Below, piece by piece: positions 1 through 12,200 of a stretch of 64,000 nucleotides of DNA. Origin of the DNA: Saccharomycopsis fibuligera x Saccharomycopsis cf. fibuligera. Its lineage: Eukaryota > Ascomycota > Saccharomycetes > Ascoideales > Saccharomycopsidaceae. The stretch is taken from assembly GCA_001936135.1 (NCBI GenBank), contig CP012817.1, forward strand, positions 2,480,001 to 2,544,000, written 5' to 3'. The position numbers and the translations under genes are program-made. Numbering within the stretch: position 1 is the stretch's first letter; every line of letters starts with the position of its first letter. Below the pieces are notes generated by a model. The model was not told the origin of the DNA, did no database searches, and saw only the letters and a program-made list of their open reading frames with translations.

Positions 1-1
1 C

Positions 2-1948
2 AACTTGTTGGGTTCAGAGATGAAGTTGTTAGTGGTTGGCACTGATGATGATGTTCCTCAAAATGATGGTGATGAAGTTAATTCCGATAATAACAATGTT
101 TCCTCAAACACTTATTTTGACATGAGGGAATTGACTGATTATGAAAAGGTTGATTCTAAAGTAAGCAGATTTTTGTCTGAAGAATTTAGTATCAACTTGC
201 ATACCGATGATGATATTGAAGATGCTGTCTCGCAAGCTCAACAAAATCATGATACACCAGAAGGCACTCATGCTATTGTTGTTGATGGTGCCGCATTGAC
301 GATTATTTTTGACGAACTCAACATTGCCTTACAAAAGAAATTTTTGCTTTTGTGTAAAAACTGTAAATCTGTCTTGTGTTGCCGTGTTTCTCCTGCTCAA
401 AAAGCTCAAGTTGTCAAAACTGTTAAGGATAACTTGAAGGTCATGACATTAGCTATTGGTGATGGAGCTAATGATGTTGCTATGATTCAAGCTGCTAACA
501 TTGGTGTTGGTATTGCTGGTGAAGAAGGTAGACAGGCAGTCATGTCTTCCGATTATGGTTTAGGTCAATTCAGATTCTTGACAAGACTAGTATTGGTTCA
601 TGGTAGATGGTCTTATAAGAGATTAGCAGAAATGATTCCATGTTTTTTTTACAAGAATGTTGTTTTCACTGTGACTTTGTTCTGGTATGGTATCTATGTT
701 GATTTCGATGGTACTTATTTGTTTGAATTCACCTTGATTATGTTTTACAATTTGGCCTTTACCTCTTTGCCAATTATTTTCTTGGCAGTGTTGGATCAAG
801 ACGTTAGTGATACTGTTTCGTTGTTAGTTCCGGAATTGTACAGAAGTGGTATTCTTGGTTTGGAATGGTCTCAGTATAAGTTTGTCTTCTACATGCTTGA
901 TGGATTGTATCAATCAGTGCTTTCGTTTTTCTTGCCATACTTGCTATACTTCAAAGGTGGTTTTGTTCACAGTAATGGTTTAACTTTGAACCACAGATTT
1001 TGGATGGGTACGATGGTAGCAACTGTTGCTGCTGTTTCATGTAACGTTTATGTATTATTGCAACAAAAGAGATGGGATTGGTTGAGTGGCATTATTTACG
1101 CATTTTCCATCTTAGTGGTTTTCTTCTGGATTGGTATTTGGTCTGCATCTACTTACTCTGGTGAGTATTACAAAGCAGCAGCTCAAGTTTATGGTAATTT
1201 GACCTTCTGGTGTGTATTCTTTGTTGGCGTGTTATTCAATATTTTACCTAGATTTACTTTTGATACTGTCAGAAGATTATACAAGCCGAAAGATGTGGAC
1301 ATCATCAGAGAACGAGTTGCAATGGGCGATTTTGATAAATACTCGGCTGGTTATGATCCGACTGATGCTAACGATGTTGCTAAATACAGAGTGCTATCCG
1401 ACAATTTGAACGCTACTGGTGTTGCTACTACTACTGATCCAACCAGTATCGATACTTCCTCATCTGATTACAATAAGAATGGCTCTATCTTTGGTAATGA
1501 TCCAGAGTCTAAAGAGAGGGTCAATAAAAATTTAGCTAATGAAGGAGTCGTAAATTCTACGCAGCTTAATGATATTCCACTTAGCAAAACTGATGAGTTA
1601 TCGCCTGCTGGAAATGATTCTGAACGATTCCCGGCTCCTCATTTAACTGGCCTCAAAGAAAATGAGGCTGTTAATACTACTGCTATACCTCAAACTATCG
1701 AAAGAAAACCAACTGTGAAAGATGTTTTCAAGCACCCAATTGGCTCCATTAGAAGAAGGATGACCATTTCTAAGTCAAAGAAAGCAGCTCAAAATGATCA
1801 TTTGTCTCCATTAGAACAAATGAGAGTTAATATGATCAGAAGCGGTGAATACACTGGTAGCAGAACATCACTTTCTACTCAGGAGCTTCCTGGTCTTTCA
1901 CAAGCTGAAAGTTTGATGACCGTCCACTCAAGGCGTACTAATCGTTAA
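2..1948 (+). CDS. DNF1/DNF2-like: Phospholipid flippase, P4-ATPase of Dnf1/Dnf2 type (3' part)
   Basis: Only the last ~649 codons are here; the reading frame is open through the left edge. P4-ATPases move phospholipids from the outer to the inner leaflet of the plasma membrane and endosomes, usually with a Cdc50-family partner. The P-domain hinge GDGANDVAMIQAANIGVGI (about residues 155-175 of the visible part) and the following GEEGRQAVMSSDY are diagnostic. Six hydrophobic helices follow, between about residues 200 and 420. The sequence after the hinge matches Dnf1/2 better than Drs2 or Neo1. The ~230-residue tail is hydrophilic, Ser/Thr/Asn-rich and dotted with basic stretches, as expected of a cytosolic regulatory tail. 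I saw no in-frame CTG codon. The gene is convergent with the chitin synthase gene. Family certain; choice between Dnf1 and Dnf2 not possible from this part. Confidence 0.93.
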   Translation, partial: NLLGSEMKLLVVGTDDDVPQNDGDEVNSDNNNVSSNTYFDMRELTDYEKVDSKVSRFLSEEFSINLHTDDDIEDAVSQAQQNHDTPEGTHAIVVDGAALTIIFDELNIALQKKFLLLCKNCKSVLCCRVSPAQKAQVVKTVKDNLKVMTLAIGDGANDVAMIQAANIGVGIAGEEGRQAVMSSDYGLGQFRFLTRLVLVHGRWSYKRLAEMIPCFFYKNVVFTVTLFWYGIYVDFDGTYLFEFTLIMFYNLAFTSLPIIFLAVLDQDVSDTVSLLVPELYRSGILGLEWSQYKFVFYMLDGLYQSVLSFFLPYLLYFKGGFVHSNGLTLNHRFWMGTMVATVAAVSCNVYVLLQQKRWDWLSGIIYAFSILVVFFWIGIWSASTYSGEYYKAAAQVYGNLTFWCVFFVGVLFNILPRFTFDTVRRLYKPKDVDIIRERVAMGDFDKYSAGYDPTDANDVAKYRVLSDNLNATGVATTTDPTSIDTSSSDYNKNGSIFGNDPESKERVNKNLANEGVVNSTQLNDIPLSKTDELSPAGNDSERFPAPHLTGLKENEAVNTTAIPQTIERKPTVKDVFKHPIGSIRRRMTISKSKKAAQNDHLSPLEQMRVNMIRSGEYTGSRTSLSTQELPGLSQAESLMTVHSRRTNR

Positions 1949-2957
1949 GATTCCAATTTCCACCCTGTGTCATTTTTCTTTTTTTTTTCTTTAATTGCTA
2001 TATTTCAATTTTTAATAATTCTTTCATGTTCTATTTTGATTCTCTTATGTGGCCTGGCTTCACCTTTTTACCATCATTTCATCATTTCATCATTGTTTTT
2101 GTACATTTCAATTTATTTTTATCTTCGTTTGAATTACTTAACACCCATATACTGTTTTTATGCTTTTTGCCTTTTATATTCTTCTGCTTATCTTGTTTTT
2201 GTGGAATTACTTGTTTAAATCTTTCCTTTTTTTCCTTATTATTAGCTTTGTGTAAATTACTTTTCATTATAACTTTGATTGTTTTCTTTTTTAACTTCAT
2301 ATATTATCTTTTCTGTCAAATTAACGACTTTATTCTTAGTAGAGTATAAAATAACAAGTTTTTGAACTTGCATTTATTTGAACTTTATTTGAGAGTGCAT
2401 TTACTCGTTACAAAGCAGCCTGTAGTAACCTTTTGAGTTCAAACTTAATGCACTCAATAGCATGATGGATAGGTGATATAAAAATAAAATAGAATATTTA
2501 AAAAACTCTTGGCGCACTCCACCATGTTTGTGGCAGCACACACCGGCACTAATATAATCCATTGCACTATCTCTTCTACACAAAATTCAACTCTTATAAA
2601 CTAACATGAAATAAAATCAATACACTTTTCTTGTAAAACAAAGGCATAACAAAAAAAAAAAAAAAAAAGAAAAACCGAAAGAAAAACAGAACTCAAACTA
2701 GAGAAACAAATAGTAAAAACTAAGTTTATAAATAAGGGTGTATCAAGTAAAAATTTCAGAAAATTGTTTGGCTGAAATATAGTTGAGGTATGACGAAGAA
2801 TAATTTCTTCTAAATAAACACAGGAAATGTTTAGGTAATGTAGTACAGCAAAATAAGAAATTATGGTTAAAATTAGAAAAACAAAACGAAAACAAAATGA
2901 CAAAAAGGGAAGATCTCATCAGCATGAGATAAGATATCAGTATGGTAAAACAAAATG

Positions 2958-2991
<34 letters not shown>

Positions 2992-3137
2992 GAAAAATAA
3001 AATGTTCAATGGAAGAAGATTAAACAAGGTTATAATTTTGTACAGAATGATCAGAATCACCTGTGAATCATTATTCATCAAAAAGGTCGTACCATGAAGA
3101 TTTACTTCAGGTTTTTGGTCTCTTTTGAAATAATTGA
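1949..3137. other. Convergent intergenic spacer, AT-rich
   Basis: This spacer lies between the stop codons of the flippase and chitin synthase genes. A T-rich stretch begins ~25 nt after the flippase stop (about 1974-1991). Two A tracts (2650-2668 and 2958-2988) read as T tracts on the strand of the chitin synthase mRNA. Small reading frames here are hydrophobic or T-run driven and show no coding character. Confidence 0.6.
2958..2988. repeat. 31-nt poly(A) tract
   Basis: Uninterrupted A run, 150-180 nt downstream of the chitin synthase stop. It is a T tract on that gene's sense strand. Confidence 0.95.
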
Positions 3138-6100
3138 CTATTTCTTGTTGAAGCTCAAATTGATTTTTGGGGTAGGAACATGGAATGAATAACCACCATC
3201 ATCCAATTTATGCTTGGATTCAACTAGCCAACGCACACACAAGTGCAACAAGTACGTGAGAGATCCTAATGCTCTGAAAGCAGCAAGCACTGCCACCGAC
3301 CAAAGAATAAATGCCAAGTATTTGTTCAGAGAAGTATCTTTGACGCTGTATACTTGGGTAACGATCATAACTAATAACATGTTACTTAATAACCACAATA
3401 ACACCACTCTAGTTCTAATATCGCGGTAATAGTCTTCTTCAGGAACTTCTTTGTCAGATAGAGACTTGATACCTCTTGGAGTTTGTCTTCTTGCTCTTAA
3501 ATTAAACAAGATTTCTTCATACCCTGAATCAATATCAAGCTGTTCACTTGGAATTTCCACTTCCACCACTTCATGACCGGATTTGTCTGTTTTGATAATA
3601 GCTCTACCTAAATCCAAAGTTGGTTTATTTTCACCTTTAGTACCCCAAGAGACATCATGAGTGTTACAAAATGCATAAATCTGTAAAGTGCAGGTGTATG
3701 ATGGCAACATTAAGAAGTATTGAATGGAACTGGTGATGAGATGCCATGGGTCCAAATATAATACCGACATAATACCGTATAAACCGTAAGTTGAAAGCAA
3801 AGAAACCACAATATTTAAAAATGCTTTAGAATCACCAGCGTCTTGTTTCTTGTCATGAATAGTCTTGCCAACAAAATAAAAGCCACAACCCATACTGTAA
3901 ATCGCACATATGGTTAATATAACCATACTGATGAAATATAAATGTTTGGCTCCCTGAGGTCTGTTACCCATAGAAATGATAAAAATACTTGTTAGATCAC
4001 AAAGACAGAAGTAGTTCAAAATGGTAAAGATCCAATAGCCACCATTATGCGGAATGGCGCTTGAACTAACCAATGAACCTGCCAAGAAATAGAATGCCAA
4101 ATAAAAGTTACCTAAAGAAAAAAACGAAAATAACAATTGAATGAACTGGTAAAAGAACTCAATATGCAAGAAAAACTTTCTCATGACTGAATGATCGGTT
4201 TTCCAAATTTGTCTGAAATGGACTTGTGAATACAAAGCAGCAAATAATGCACCATTCAACCATCTTCTTCTCTGGGAAATAAATTCTGGTAAATTTTCAG
4301 GAACATCTGTTTCACCTTTAGCCAGCTTGACGTACTTAAGCACCCATTTTTCAGATTTTTTTGCCACTAATTCCCAACATAAAATTCTGTCTTCTGCCAA
4401 GTACATGTTTGCAGAAAACACATCTCTAGTAGCGACCTCTGCAAGGTTTTCACCTTTAAAATAGGAGTGAAGTGGACCAGTACCATCTGCATGATTTTTC
4501 AAAGCACAGTATCTATATGCGGACAATGCACCAGGTAGCACAGAAATGTAACCAAAGACACTTTCCAAAGGCTTATCTAAGATATTAGACATTTTATATT
4601 CAAAATTTTGAGATGCCACTAATGGGTTTAGCAAGTTTAAGCCACCCTTTTCCTTCATTGCAATAATTTCCCCAGCAGCACCCGCAACGTTCGAATCATT
4701 ATCAAATGCTTTCCATAAGTGGTAGACTGCATCTTTGTCCGGACGAGTACCAACATCCAACAAAACACAGACATTAGGATCCAACACTGGACAAATAGCG
4801 TTGAACAACCATCTATGAGAGTTGATTTTCTTTTGATTTTTTTCTTTCAAACAGAATAGAATTTGCACAGGCACCATACCTTTTTCAGCACCTTGGAATT
4901 TCAAGTCAGTGTCAATAGAAACTTGGGTAGTATATTCAAAAAGATGCGCTTTCACTTCTTTCGAATTAACATAAGATTTAGCAATGCCATCCTGATACAC
5001 ACCCATAGCAGCTAAAATTTCAAGCACGCCAGGAGAAATTTTAGCTCTACCATCGCTGACAATCACCACTTGAACTTTTTTCCAGCCATCTTCACCCCAA
5101 ACTCTAGATCTTTTTCTAGCACAAAGCTGGGCAACATTCTTCATGACAGCATGCATAGTTCTGGCAAAAGAAACTTCGTCTTCATTATACATAGTAATGC
5201 AAATTACGATTTGTGTTTCTCTTCCGTATTTAGCAGACCTGAGAGTGAACCCATTTTTGATGAAATCGTTAGGGTCGGAAGTGCATGCCGTGTATCTCAT
5301 AAACAAAAATTCATCATCATCACGTCTTGGCAAAAAACTGGCCAATTTGGTTGGTACTGGATTTTCCAACACCAAATTACCTCTTTCCAACTTAAATTCT
5401 TTTCTTAAACCTTTGTTTCTTCTTGGTTGCTGTGTTAACGGAATTTCAGCATGCATTTTTCTATCAAAACTTTCAACAGCGGAAGATTGATCTAAACTGT
5501 GGTTATTCATGGCAATAATTTTCTGTCTGCCACCATACTCGTCATAGTTAAAGTCAGCAGTTGACATCGAAGATGTCATTGAGTATGAAGAGCTCAACTT
5601 GTTGTCATATGCTACTTTTTCATCGGTGCCAGCATATGATATCGTGTCACTGTTTTCGTATGAGTATTTTGTTTGACCATCATCAGCCATATGCACATCT
5701 TCAAATGGACTCTGTTGATTGTCATTGAATGGGTCATATGATACATGTGCACCGCTATAAGCGTCACCATTATGGTGACTTTCAGGTCTCAAATCTGGAG
5801 CATTTTCTGCCAAATTGAAAGTGCCATTAGCCTTTGCAAATGCAGTAGAATCAAAAATTGGTTTTGGCGGAGACAAAACTCTAGAACTAGCAGTTGTGGA
5901 TCTTGAAGTTATAGTTGGAGATCTTCTCAATGGTGAACTGCTAAGGGAAGCATTATCATTATTATTGCCGTATTCTTCATCATCTTCCATTATGATGGAG
6001 GTGTGTTTTGCTCTTTTAGGAGACTCTAATCTAGTCCAGTTAGATCTGTTTGTAGGCAGTCTTGATAAGAAACTACTCTCTTGATTATTGTTGTTGTTTT

Positions 6101-6482
6101 CCATGGCAGCTTTCACAAAATTATTGCCAACTGCAGAAGAATTGAATATCGTTGGGGAAGTAGTGAAACTGGAGTTATCAGGAACATTATTTCTTCTATT
6201 GAAAGATACAGTTGGTGAATATCTGCTTCTAGATTTGGAAGGGGAGGAACTTTGAGAAAACGAACTTCTGTCACCACTAACGCTCATTCCAGCTTCATCT
6301 TCGTCATTATTAGCAGGAAAAGCGTTGAAATTTGAAGAGTAGATGGACTGACTATATTTTTTAGGTGAACTATTAGCCAATGTTGGTTTAGGCTGAGCTA
6401 AAAGACTTCTTTTGGCAGGGCTAGTATTGTCATCACCAAAAGGATAGTCATAATCCTCATCATCGAAAGGATTGGAAGCCAT
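3138..6482 (-). CDS. Chitin synthase, class I (CHS2/CHS8 type)
   Basis: This 1114-residue integral membrane enzyme polymerises UDP-GlcNAc into chitin at the plasma membrane. The first ~370 residues are hydrophilic and Ser/Asn-rich with basic SPxR-type motifs, likely a cytosolic regulatory region. The catalytic region spans roughly residues 400-800. It includes the [17 protein letters not shown] block, EDRIL near residue 697 and the hallmark QRRRW near residue 737 (product-binding helix). About seven transmembrane helices follow to the C terminus. Length and sequence fit the class I enzymes (S. cerevisiae Chs1, C. albicans Chs2/Chs8); C. albicans Chs8 is, from memory, of very similar length. 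The start is the ATG at 6480-6482, followed by an acidic [18 protein letters not shown] stretch. An SKT5-like protein is also encoded in this window, although Skt5 classically activates the class IV enzyme Chs3. Class certain, CHS2 versus CHS8 not decided. Confidence 0.95.
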   Translation of the reverse strand: MASNPFDDEDYDYPFGDDNTSPAKRSLLAQPKPTLANSSPKKYSQSIYSSNFNAFPANNDEDEAGMSVSGDRSSFSQSSSPSKSRSRYSPTVSFNRRNNVPDNSSFTTSPTIFNSSAVGNNFVKAAMENNNNNQESSFLSRLPTNRSNWTRLESPKRAKHTSIIMEDDEEYGNNNDNASLSSSPLRRSPTITSRSTTASSRVLSPPKPIFDSTAFAKANGTFNLAENAPDLRPESHHNGDAYSGAHVSYDPFNDNQQSPFEDVHMADDGQTKYSYENSDTISYAGTDEKVAYDNKLSSSYSMTSSMSTADFNYDEYGGRQKIIAMNNHSLDQSSAVESFDRKMHAEIPLTQQPRRNKGLRKEFKLERGNLVLENPVPTKLASFLPRRDDDEFLFMRYTACTSDPNDFIKNGFTLRSAKYGRETQIVICITMYNEDEVSFARTMHAVMKNVAQLCARKRSRVWGEDGWKKVQVVIVSDGRAKISPGVLEILAAMGVYQDGIAKSYVNSKEVKAHLFEYTTQVSIDTDLKFQGAEKGMVPVQILFCLKEKNQKKINSHRWLFNAICPVLDPNVCVLLDVGTRPDKDAVYHLWKAFDNDSNVAGAAGEIIAMKEKGGLNLLNPLVASQNFEYKMSNILDKPLESVFGYISVLPGALSAYRYCALKNHADGTGPLHSYFKGENLAEVATRDVFSANMYLAEDRILCWELVAKKSEKWVLKYVKLAKGETDVPENLPEFISQRRRWLNGALFAALYSQVHFRQIWKTDHSVMRKFFLHIEFFYQFIQLLFSFFSLGNFYLAFYFLAGSLVSSSAIPHNGGYWIFTILNYFCLCDLTSIFIISMGNRPQGAKHLYFISMVILTICAIYSMGCGFYFVGKTIHDKKQDAGDSKAFLNIVVSLLSTYGLYGIMSVLYLDPWHLITSSIQYFLMLPSYTCTLQIYAFCNTHDVSWGTKGENKPTLDLGRAIIKTDKSGHEVVEVEIPSEQLDIDSGYEEILFNLRARRQTPRGIKSLSDKEVPEEDYYRDIRTRVVLLWLLSNMLLVMIVTQVYSVKDTSLNKYLAFILWSVAVLAAFRALGSLTYLLHLCVRWLVESKHKLDDGGYSFHVPTPKINLSFNKK

Positions 6483-7070
6483 TTCGTTGTATTGTTTACT
6501 TTATACTGTCTCAATATTAGGCGTTGATAGTTCTTATTTTGGTATGATATCAGCTAAGTAAACTATATTGTAGTTACCAAAAAAGAGAAATTAAAGAAAC
6601 CAGATAGAATTCAAGAAGAAAACGAAAGCTGAATTCATACTGCCACTCTAACATTGGCAGAAAGTGATATGTTTTTAAATGAAAACTTTTGGCTGAGATT
6701 GTTTGTTTACCTTGTCTGAGACTTTGTTTATTTACATATTACTACATTAGGAAATATAAAATATTTATAACGTGATTCACGCTATTTTATTTGTTTTACA
6801 AGTTACGAGCCATGGCGTGGCGGTGCGCAATTACGCATTTATATGCATATCATTTTTATTGTCTATTTCCTGTTCAGGGTGCCCGGAGTCTCGAACTGCC
6901 CCACGATCCGAGAAAAGCAAACGGTCGGAACATGTCAGTGAGTAACATTAAAAATTATCTTTGATTTCGCCATCTGTATAACTTTGCATACCGCATACAA
7001 AATTACATCTGTAATGTGCATTCTATCTCTAAAATGCTTTCACTGTGATCTAGCTTTCATAATTAAAAGT
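6483..7070. other. Spacer upstream of chitin synthase, downstream of PRP40
   Basis: 588 bp carrying the chitin synthase promoter and the PRP40 3' flank. A more GC-rich patch at 6850-6940 resembles a tRNA T arm at first sight but folds into no cloverleaf. I see no gene. Confidence 0.5.
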
Positions 7071-9011
7071 CTAATAATCCAAATCCATTAGACTAGATGG
7101 TTTGGCCGCTATCAGATTTTTTTCAGCTGTGATAATTTCCTCTCTAACTGCCCCCACCAGCTGTTGAAACAACAAATGAGTGATTTGTTCTTCTTTCTCT
7201 GGGTTAGCCAGATTTTTTGAAACGTCTAAGTCTTCATTGCCTTGTTCATTCTGCTCATTGTGTTGGATAAATGTATCATATTCTAATTTTTTAGCAAAGT
7301 CATCGTCAAATAGGAGTTTGTAGTGACGTTGAATGTAAGTCGTAAGCGAGGTATAGTAAGACTCTTGTGAGATTTGAGATTTGATATTTGACCAGTCTAG
7401 TTCATTTAAGCTTTTAAGCTTAGCTGCTGAAGTGTCTCCAGATAAGTGGTTCTCTCTGAGCCTGTGTATTAAATATTTTTTGAATGTTGCTTTCTTAACT
7501 TCAAATCTTGACTCAAGGGAGTATTTTTGTTTTTTCAAATCATTCAAATTCTGTTTAACCAATAACGAATAAATGCGTTCTAACTGATCTTTAAAAAATT
7601 TTAAATTTTCTTCATTGTCACTGATGTTGGGCAATTGCTCTCCTTTGCTTATAAGTTCTAAGAACTCTTTTTTAGAATGCGTGAGAATGTTGAAATTTTT
7701 TTCTACCAAGAAATTAAAAACGATGTCCTTCTGAGCCCTTAACAAAATATGCTGTTCCTCTATCAAGTCCCAGAATAAGTGTAAAGGTAACAATGATGAT
7801 CTTCCAAGTAGGTTCTTAAAACTTTCCTCGTTTTTGATAAACGGATATATGTCTTGAAATGTGGTGTTAATAGTTATTAAATCGTTGTTTTTCATCTCAT
7901 TTAATAGTTTTTTATATTCGTCTCTAGCAATTCTATCGCTTCTAAAATTTTTAGCAGATAAATCCTCAACTTTCTTTTTTAAGTCGTTTTCATAAATGGC
8001 ATATTGTTTAGAGTAAATTTTTAAAATATCCAACTTGTTTAATCGTTTGAAATTCTTATTCTGCTTGATTCTTTCATCATTTGCAATGATTTCAAGTACA
8101 TCATCCCAATTATAATTGATAGTGAAATTATTTTTGAGAGTTGTATCAAAGTACTCCTGAAATTCTGATAATGCTTGAAGTTTCAATTTGTGCTCTTCAT
8201 CATCATGTTTTTTGCGTAGAACATTTACATAATCGAGAAATATGTTTTTCTTTTCCCGCTCTGACAAAATAGAATGGTTATATATTGGCTCATCGCTTAT
8301 CAAATGCCTTATTGTCTTCCATCTAGTATAATATTTTATATTTTTTGAGTGACTTTGTAATAACTTTTTAAAATCATTTTGAAACTTTTCCTTAGAATTA
8401 CTGACTTTCAAAATTTCCTTTCTAGACTTTTCGATCAAATATTCTTCGTATAAATTCTTTTTTGCTAATGGGTCACTTATTAGCCAGTATCTAGGATCAG
8501 TGATAAGGCTATCCATAACTTTTTGAAAAGACCAGGTAGTGTCAACCCCATTTTCTGCCAAAAGCTCTTTAAATCTTCTCTGCTGAGTACTATTTGAATC
8601 ACTATTCGAGCTACTACTAACGTTCACCAAAGTAGTATCTCTAGCAAAGATCTTCTCGTAGTTGAGCGTTTTAGATGCTTTGCTTAATGTTGGAGGGTTA
8701 TAGCTTTTGTTTTCTTGTTTGTCTTCTTTCTGTTGAGGACTTGATTCATTATTTTCAGTCATAACAACATCACTATCGTCTCCTTCATTCTTATCTTTAA
8801 TGGGAAACTCCCACGTTGTTTGCTTGGTTTCAAGGTTGTAGTAATAGTACTTCTTGTTTTCTTTTGAGAAGTATTTTCTCCATTGTGACTTTTCTAACAA
8901 TTCATCCTGGTGAGTATACAATTCCTTGGGCTTGTCCCACGTAGACTTTTTGGTCTCACTGTTGTAGTAGTAGATCCTGCCGTTAGAATCTTTTGCTTCT
9001 CTCCACGCCAT
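7071..9011 (-). CDS. PRP40: U1 snRNP splicing factor Prp40
   Basis: This 646-residue protein is Prp40, the U1 snRNP component that helps bridge the 5' splice site and the branch-point complex during early spliceosome assembly. Two WW domains open the protein. WW1 covers about residues 2-32 (WREAKDSNGRIYYYNSETKK, closing STWDKP) and WW2 about 42-73 (YYYYNLETKQTTWEFP). An acidic/Gln linker (about 75-105) leads into a series of charged helical FF domains from about residue 140 to 600. This order, two WW then several FF, and the length (S. cerevisiae Prp40 is 583 aa) are characteristic. The start ATG is at 9009-9011, directly before WW1. The gene is divergent from CSF1 across 264 bp. Confidence 0.95.
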   Translation of the reverse strand: MAWREAKDSNGRIYYYNSETKKSTWDKPKELYTHQDELLEKSQWRKYFSKENKKYYYYNLETKQTTWEFPIKDKNEGDDSDVVMTENNESSPQQKEDKQENKSYNPPTLSKASKTLNYEKIFARDTTLVNVSSSSNSDSNSTQQRRFKELLAENGVDTTWSFQKVMDSLITDPRYWLISDPLAKKNLYEEYLIEKSRKEILKVSNSKEKFQNDFKKLLQSHSKNIKYYTRWKTIRHLISDEPIYNHSILSEREKKNIFLDYVNVLRKKHDDEEHKLKLQALSEFQEYFDTTLKNNFTINYNWDDVLEIIANDERIKQNKNFKRLNKLDILKIYSKQYAIYENDLKKKVEDLSAKNFRSDRIARDEYKKLLNEMKNNDLITINTTFQDIYPFIKNEESFKNLLGRSSLLPLHLFWDLIEEQHILLRAQKDIVFNFLVEKNFNILTHSKKEFLELISKGEQLPNISDNEENLKFFKDQLERIYSLLVKQNLNDLKKQKYSLESRFEVKKATFKKYLIHRLRENHLSGDTSAAKLKSLNELDWSNIKSQISQESYYTSLTTYIQRHYKLLFDDDFAKKLEYDTFIQHNEQNEQGNEDLDVSKNLANPEKEEQITHLLFQQLVGAVREEIITAEKNLIAAKPSSLMDLDY

Positions 9012-9275
9012 TGTACTTGTTCTAGATGCTCAATATAGTACAATTTCTGACACCACCATGAGCAATGCACTTGTTTCCGCTTATGTTAAGCGCTGAACTA
9101 AATTTTGGATATTTTTTGTATTTTTCGAAAGTCAGCCGGGTACTGGTGCATCACGGTGCCGATATGCCTTATATTTTGTACGCGCCTCAAAATGCCAAAA
9201 GGTGCTATATAACATTTTGAATAATATATTCGGCCTCAAAACACACATACAATTACTTGTATATAATGATATCAA
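9012..9275. promoter_or_regulatory. Bidirectional promoter PRP40/CSF1
   Basis: This 264-bp divergent spacer must hold both promoters. A TATATAA element at 9206-9212 lies ~65 bp before the CSF1 ATG and may serve CSF1. Nothing else is recognisable. Confidence 0.45.
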
Positions 9276-12200
9276 ATGGCGTTTAGCGTGCTAAGTTCTG
9301 ATGAGATTACAGTAGTGTTTGGCCTAGATTGGATTTTAATCCTTCTAGTGTTTGTGACGCTAATGTTTTATTTCAATCGACTCATTGGATCGGTATTAAC
9401 ATTTGCTGCAAAAGTATTACTATGGAACCAGTTCAAAATATCAGTTCACTTTCAAAGTTTTAAAGTATCATTACTTGCAGGAAGAATATTTGTCAAAAAT
9501 TTTTCTATAGTTACAAAAGATTTTACGTTATGTATATTGGAGGGAAATTTAACCTGGCGATATTGGTTTTTAAATGTGAGAGACTCGGAATATGGCCTCA
9601 ACAACTACAAAAATAGTGCTGAAGAATCAACTACTAGTGCTAGGAGAGGAATACAGAATGAAAAGTTACCATCGCGATTTTTGGTACAAATAGATGGTTT
9701 AGAGATCTTCGTATACAACAGGACCTATGCCTACGACTATGTTTTGGAACAAATGAAAAAACTGGCTACTGACGACAACGAATATGTTTCGATCCACACA
9801 GACGGTAGTAATTTAAAGGAAACTTTCACCTCTGGCCTTAAAAGAAGAATTCGAAAAATGAGCATGAATAACTACAATGACTCTGAAAAAAGTGCTGGTT
9901 CATCTTTACAAGATCACAAACTAAACCAGGACTCACAGGTAGCACAGGAAAGCAGTTCTTCGTTTTTTTATTTGATGAGCTTCTTGCCGATAGAATTTTC
10001 GGTTCACAAAGGTGGGATTGTTATTGGTAATGAAAATACTTCATCAATTGTCGTGAGTTCTTTTGACAGGGCCTTGGGAAGCTTTGATATTGGTTCAGCG
10101 GCTAATCCTATCCTTGATCATTACAGACACAATCTCAGACTTCAACTCAAAAATTTGCATATACAACTAAAGCCCAACGTTAATTACAGAGAACCCATCA
10201 GTTCATCTTACTTAAACAGTAACAACTTCAATATTCACGAAGAATATATAAAGAAAAGAAAGCAAAGGAGATTTAGAAAATATAAAACCTTATGGAGGGA
10301 GTTTGTTAACGTGCTGCAAAAAGTATTACCAGGACACAAAGACACACAAATTAATGGAGAATCACAAAGAAAATTATCTATGGATAACGACTGGAGAGGG
10401 CTTCCACAATATCTAGATGATGAAGATGACCACTTGCTCAATGATTACAAGAATCTTAAAAATGAGCTTTCTCAAGAATATGCCATTTATAGAACTGTTG
10501 TTGATGCAGACAAATGCGATATTTTGTATTTCTACGATATTCCAGGCAAAGTGCGTTCTAACAATTGCATAATGCCTCCAACGGTGGGGCCTAATGTTGG
10601 AAACGGTGGCGAGGCTCCCAAAACTGGAGTTGAAATTGATCTTTGCGAGTCTACTATTTATTATGGCCCATGGGCTGATAGACAAAGAATTTCTCTCTAC
10701 AAATACTTTTTCCCTCAAGCGAATAACTACGTGGATTGCAAACCAACGGAAAAACTTTCTATTGGTGATACTAGAATTTATACTAGTTTTGATTTTTCAG
10801 TTAGATTTATTGATGATAAATCTATTATCAGAGTCCCAATGCGTGAATATAGTAAAGATCTATTCAACTCATTGAATAAGTCGAAGTCCAACACTGCAGA
10901 AAATAAGCAGAATTTGGATTTAAAACGCAAAAGGGCCAAAGATACAAAGGATAACACCAAAAAACCGTTTGCTTGGATTGAATTAAAGCTCTTCAAGCAA
11001 AGTATAATCAGTGCTAACACAGAGTATGAAAGGAGTGAGCAGGGCAATAACGTAAATCTTGAGGTATTAATAAAAAACCCTGAGCTTAGATCATCTATAA
11101 ACCATGATATATTTTACCGAGCTAAAGATCATTGTTTGAAGGTTGGTATCAATTTTCCACTAAAGTGGAAGGACATAACCATTTGGAATGTTTATAATAA
11201 GTCAAAGCATGGTGACCTTTTCTTGTTAAGAGAGCATGTTTCACTTCTCACCGATCTACTAAATGACTTTGCTACACCTGAAGCCTCTTTGCAAAGCAAC
11301 CCTAGTGAAATCATTAACTCATATAACTCCTTCAGGCCTTACGAATATAAATTACATTGGAACATTACAGATGGAATAAGACTTTTTCTTAATGTCAACA
11401 GCCAAAATATTATTAATAATCCATTAGACTTCAATGACAACACATACATATCGTTTCAAGCAAATGAAATGGATATTGATCTACTTGTTCCAGTACATAA
11501 TGTTTATCAGAAGTGCAACTCTATTGACTTTTCAGTTGAATCAAAAAAACTTTCATTAATTTTAGAGACACCTTCCTGGAACACATTAAATACGTTTTTG
11601 AAAAATAAAGAGTTGGCTAGGGGAACCGATTTTAAGGTGGATGGTTCTTACACATATCATAGCAGTATTGAAGTTAATTTAGTAGACCAGATTTTGATTA
11701 ACTGCTTCATATCTAATACAACTTTTCAAGCATATGGGTTTCTCATAAAGTATCTTATGGAAATTAGAGAAAACTATTTTGGGGAAAATATTCATTTTCA
11801 AACTCTTGAGGAATACACAGATAAAAAGCAGAGCACTCAAGATGGTAGTGAAAAAGGTACCAGCAAATCGAGTAAGGCCTCGACTTTATCAAATCACTCT
11901 TCATCAGATGTTGAACAAGAGAGATCAAAGTTCACTCCTGAGCCAACTTTTCAATCAAAATTGCGCAGTAAAGCTCGCGAACCGAAACAAATGAGACGTA
12001 TTGAAAATGAACTTGATGTTTTATTTTCTTTTTGTGTGGATAATGGATGTTTGGTGCTTCCTTGTCATATGTATGACAGTAATACTTTCATTGCCGCTAG
12101 GCTTCCAAACTTTGACATTGATATCAGGTTTACAAATTATTACATGGACCTTCAATGTGATATTTCCCCTTTGAAAATTACTTACGTTGAGAATAATCCT

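Noticed and set aside
6855-6940. tRNA-like GTTCGAGAC on the minus strand
   Set aside because: The T arm does not pair and no acceptor, D or anticodon arms can be formed.
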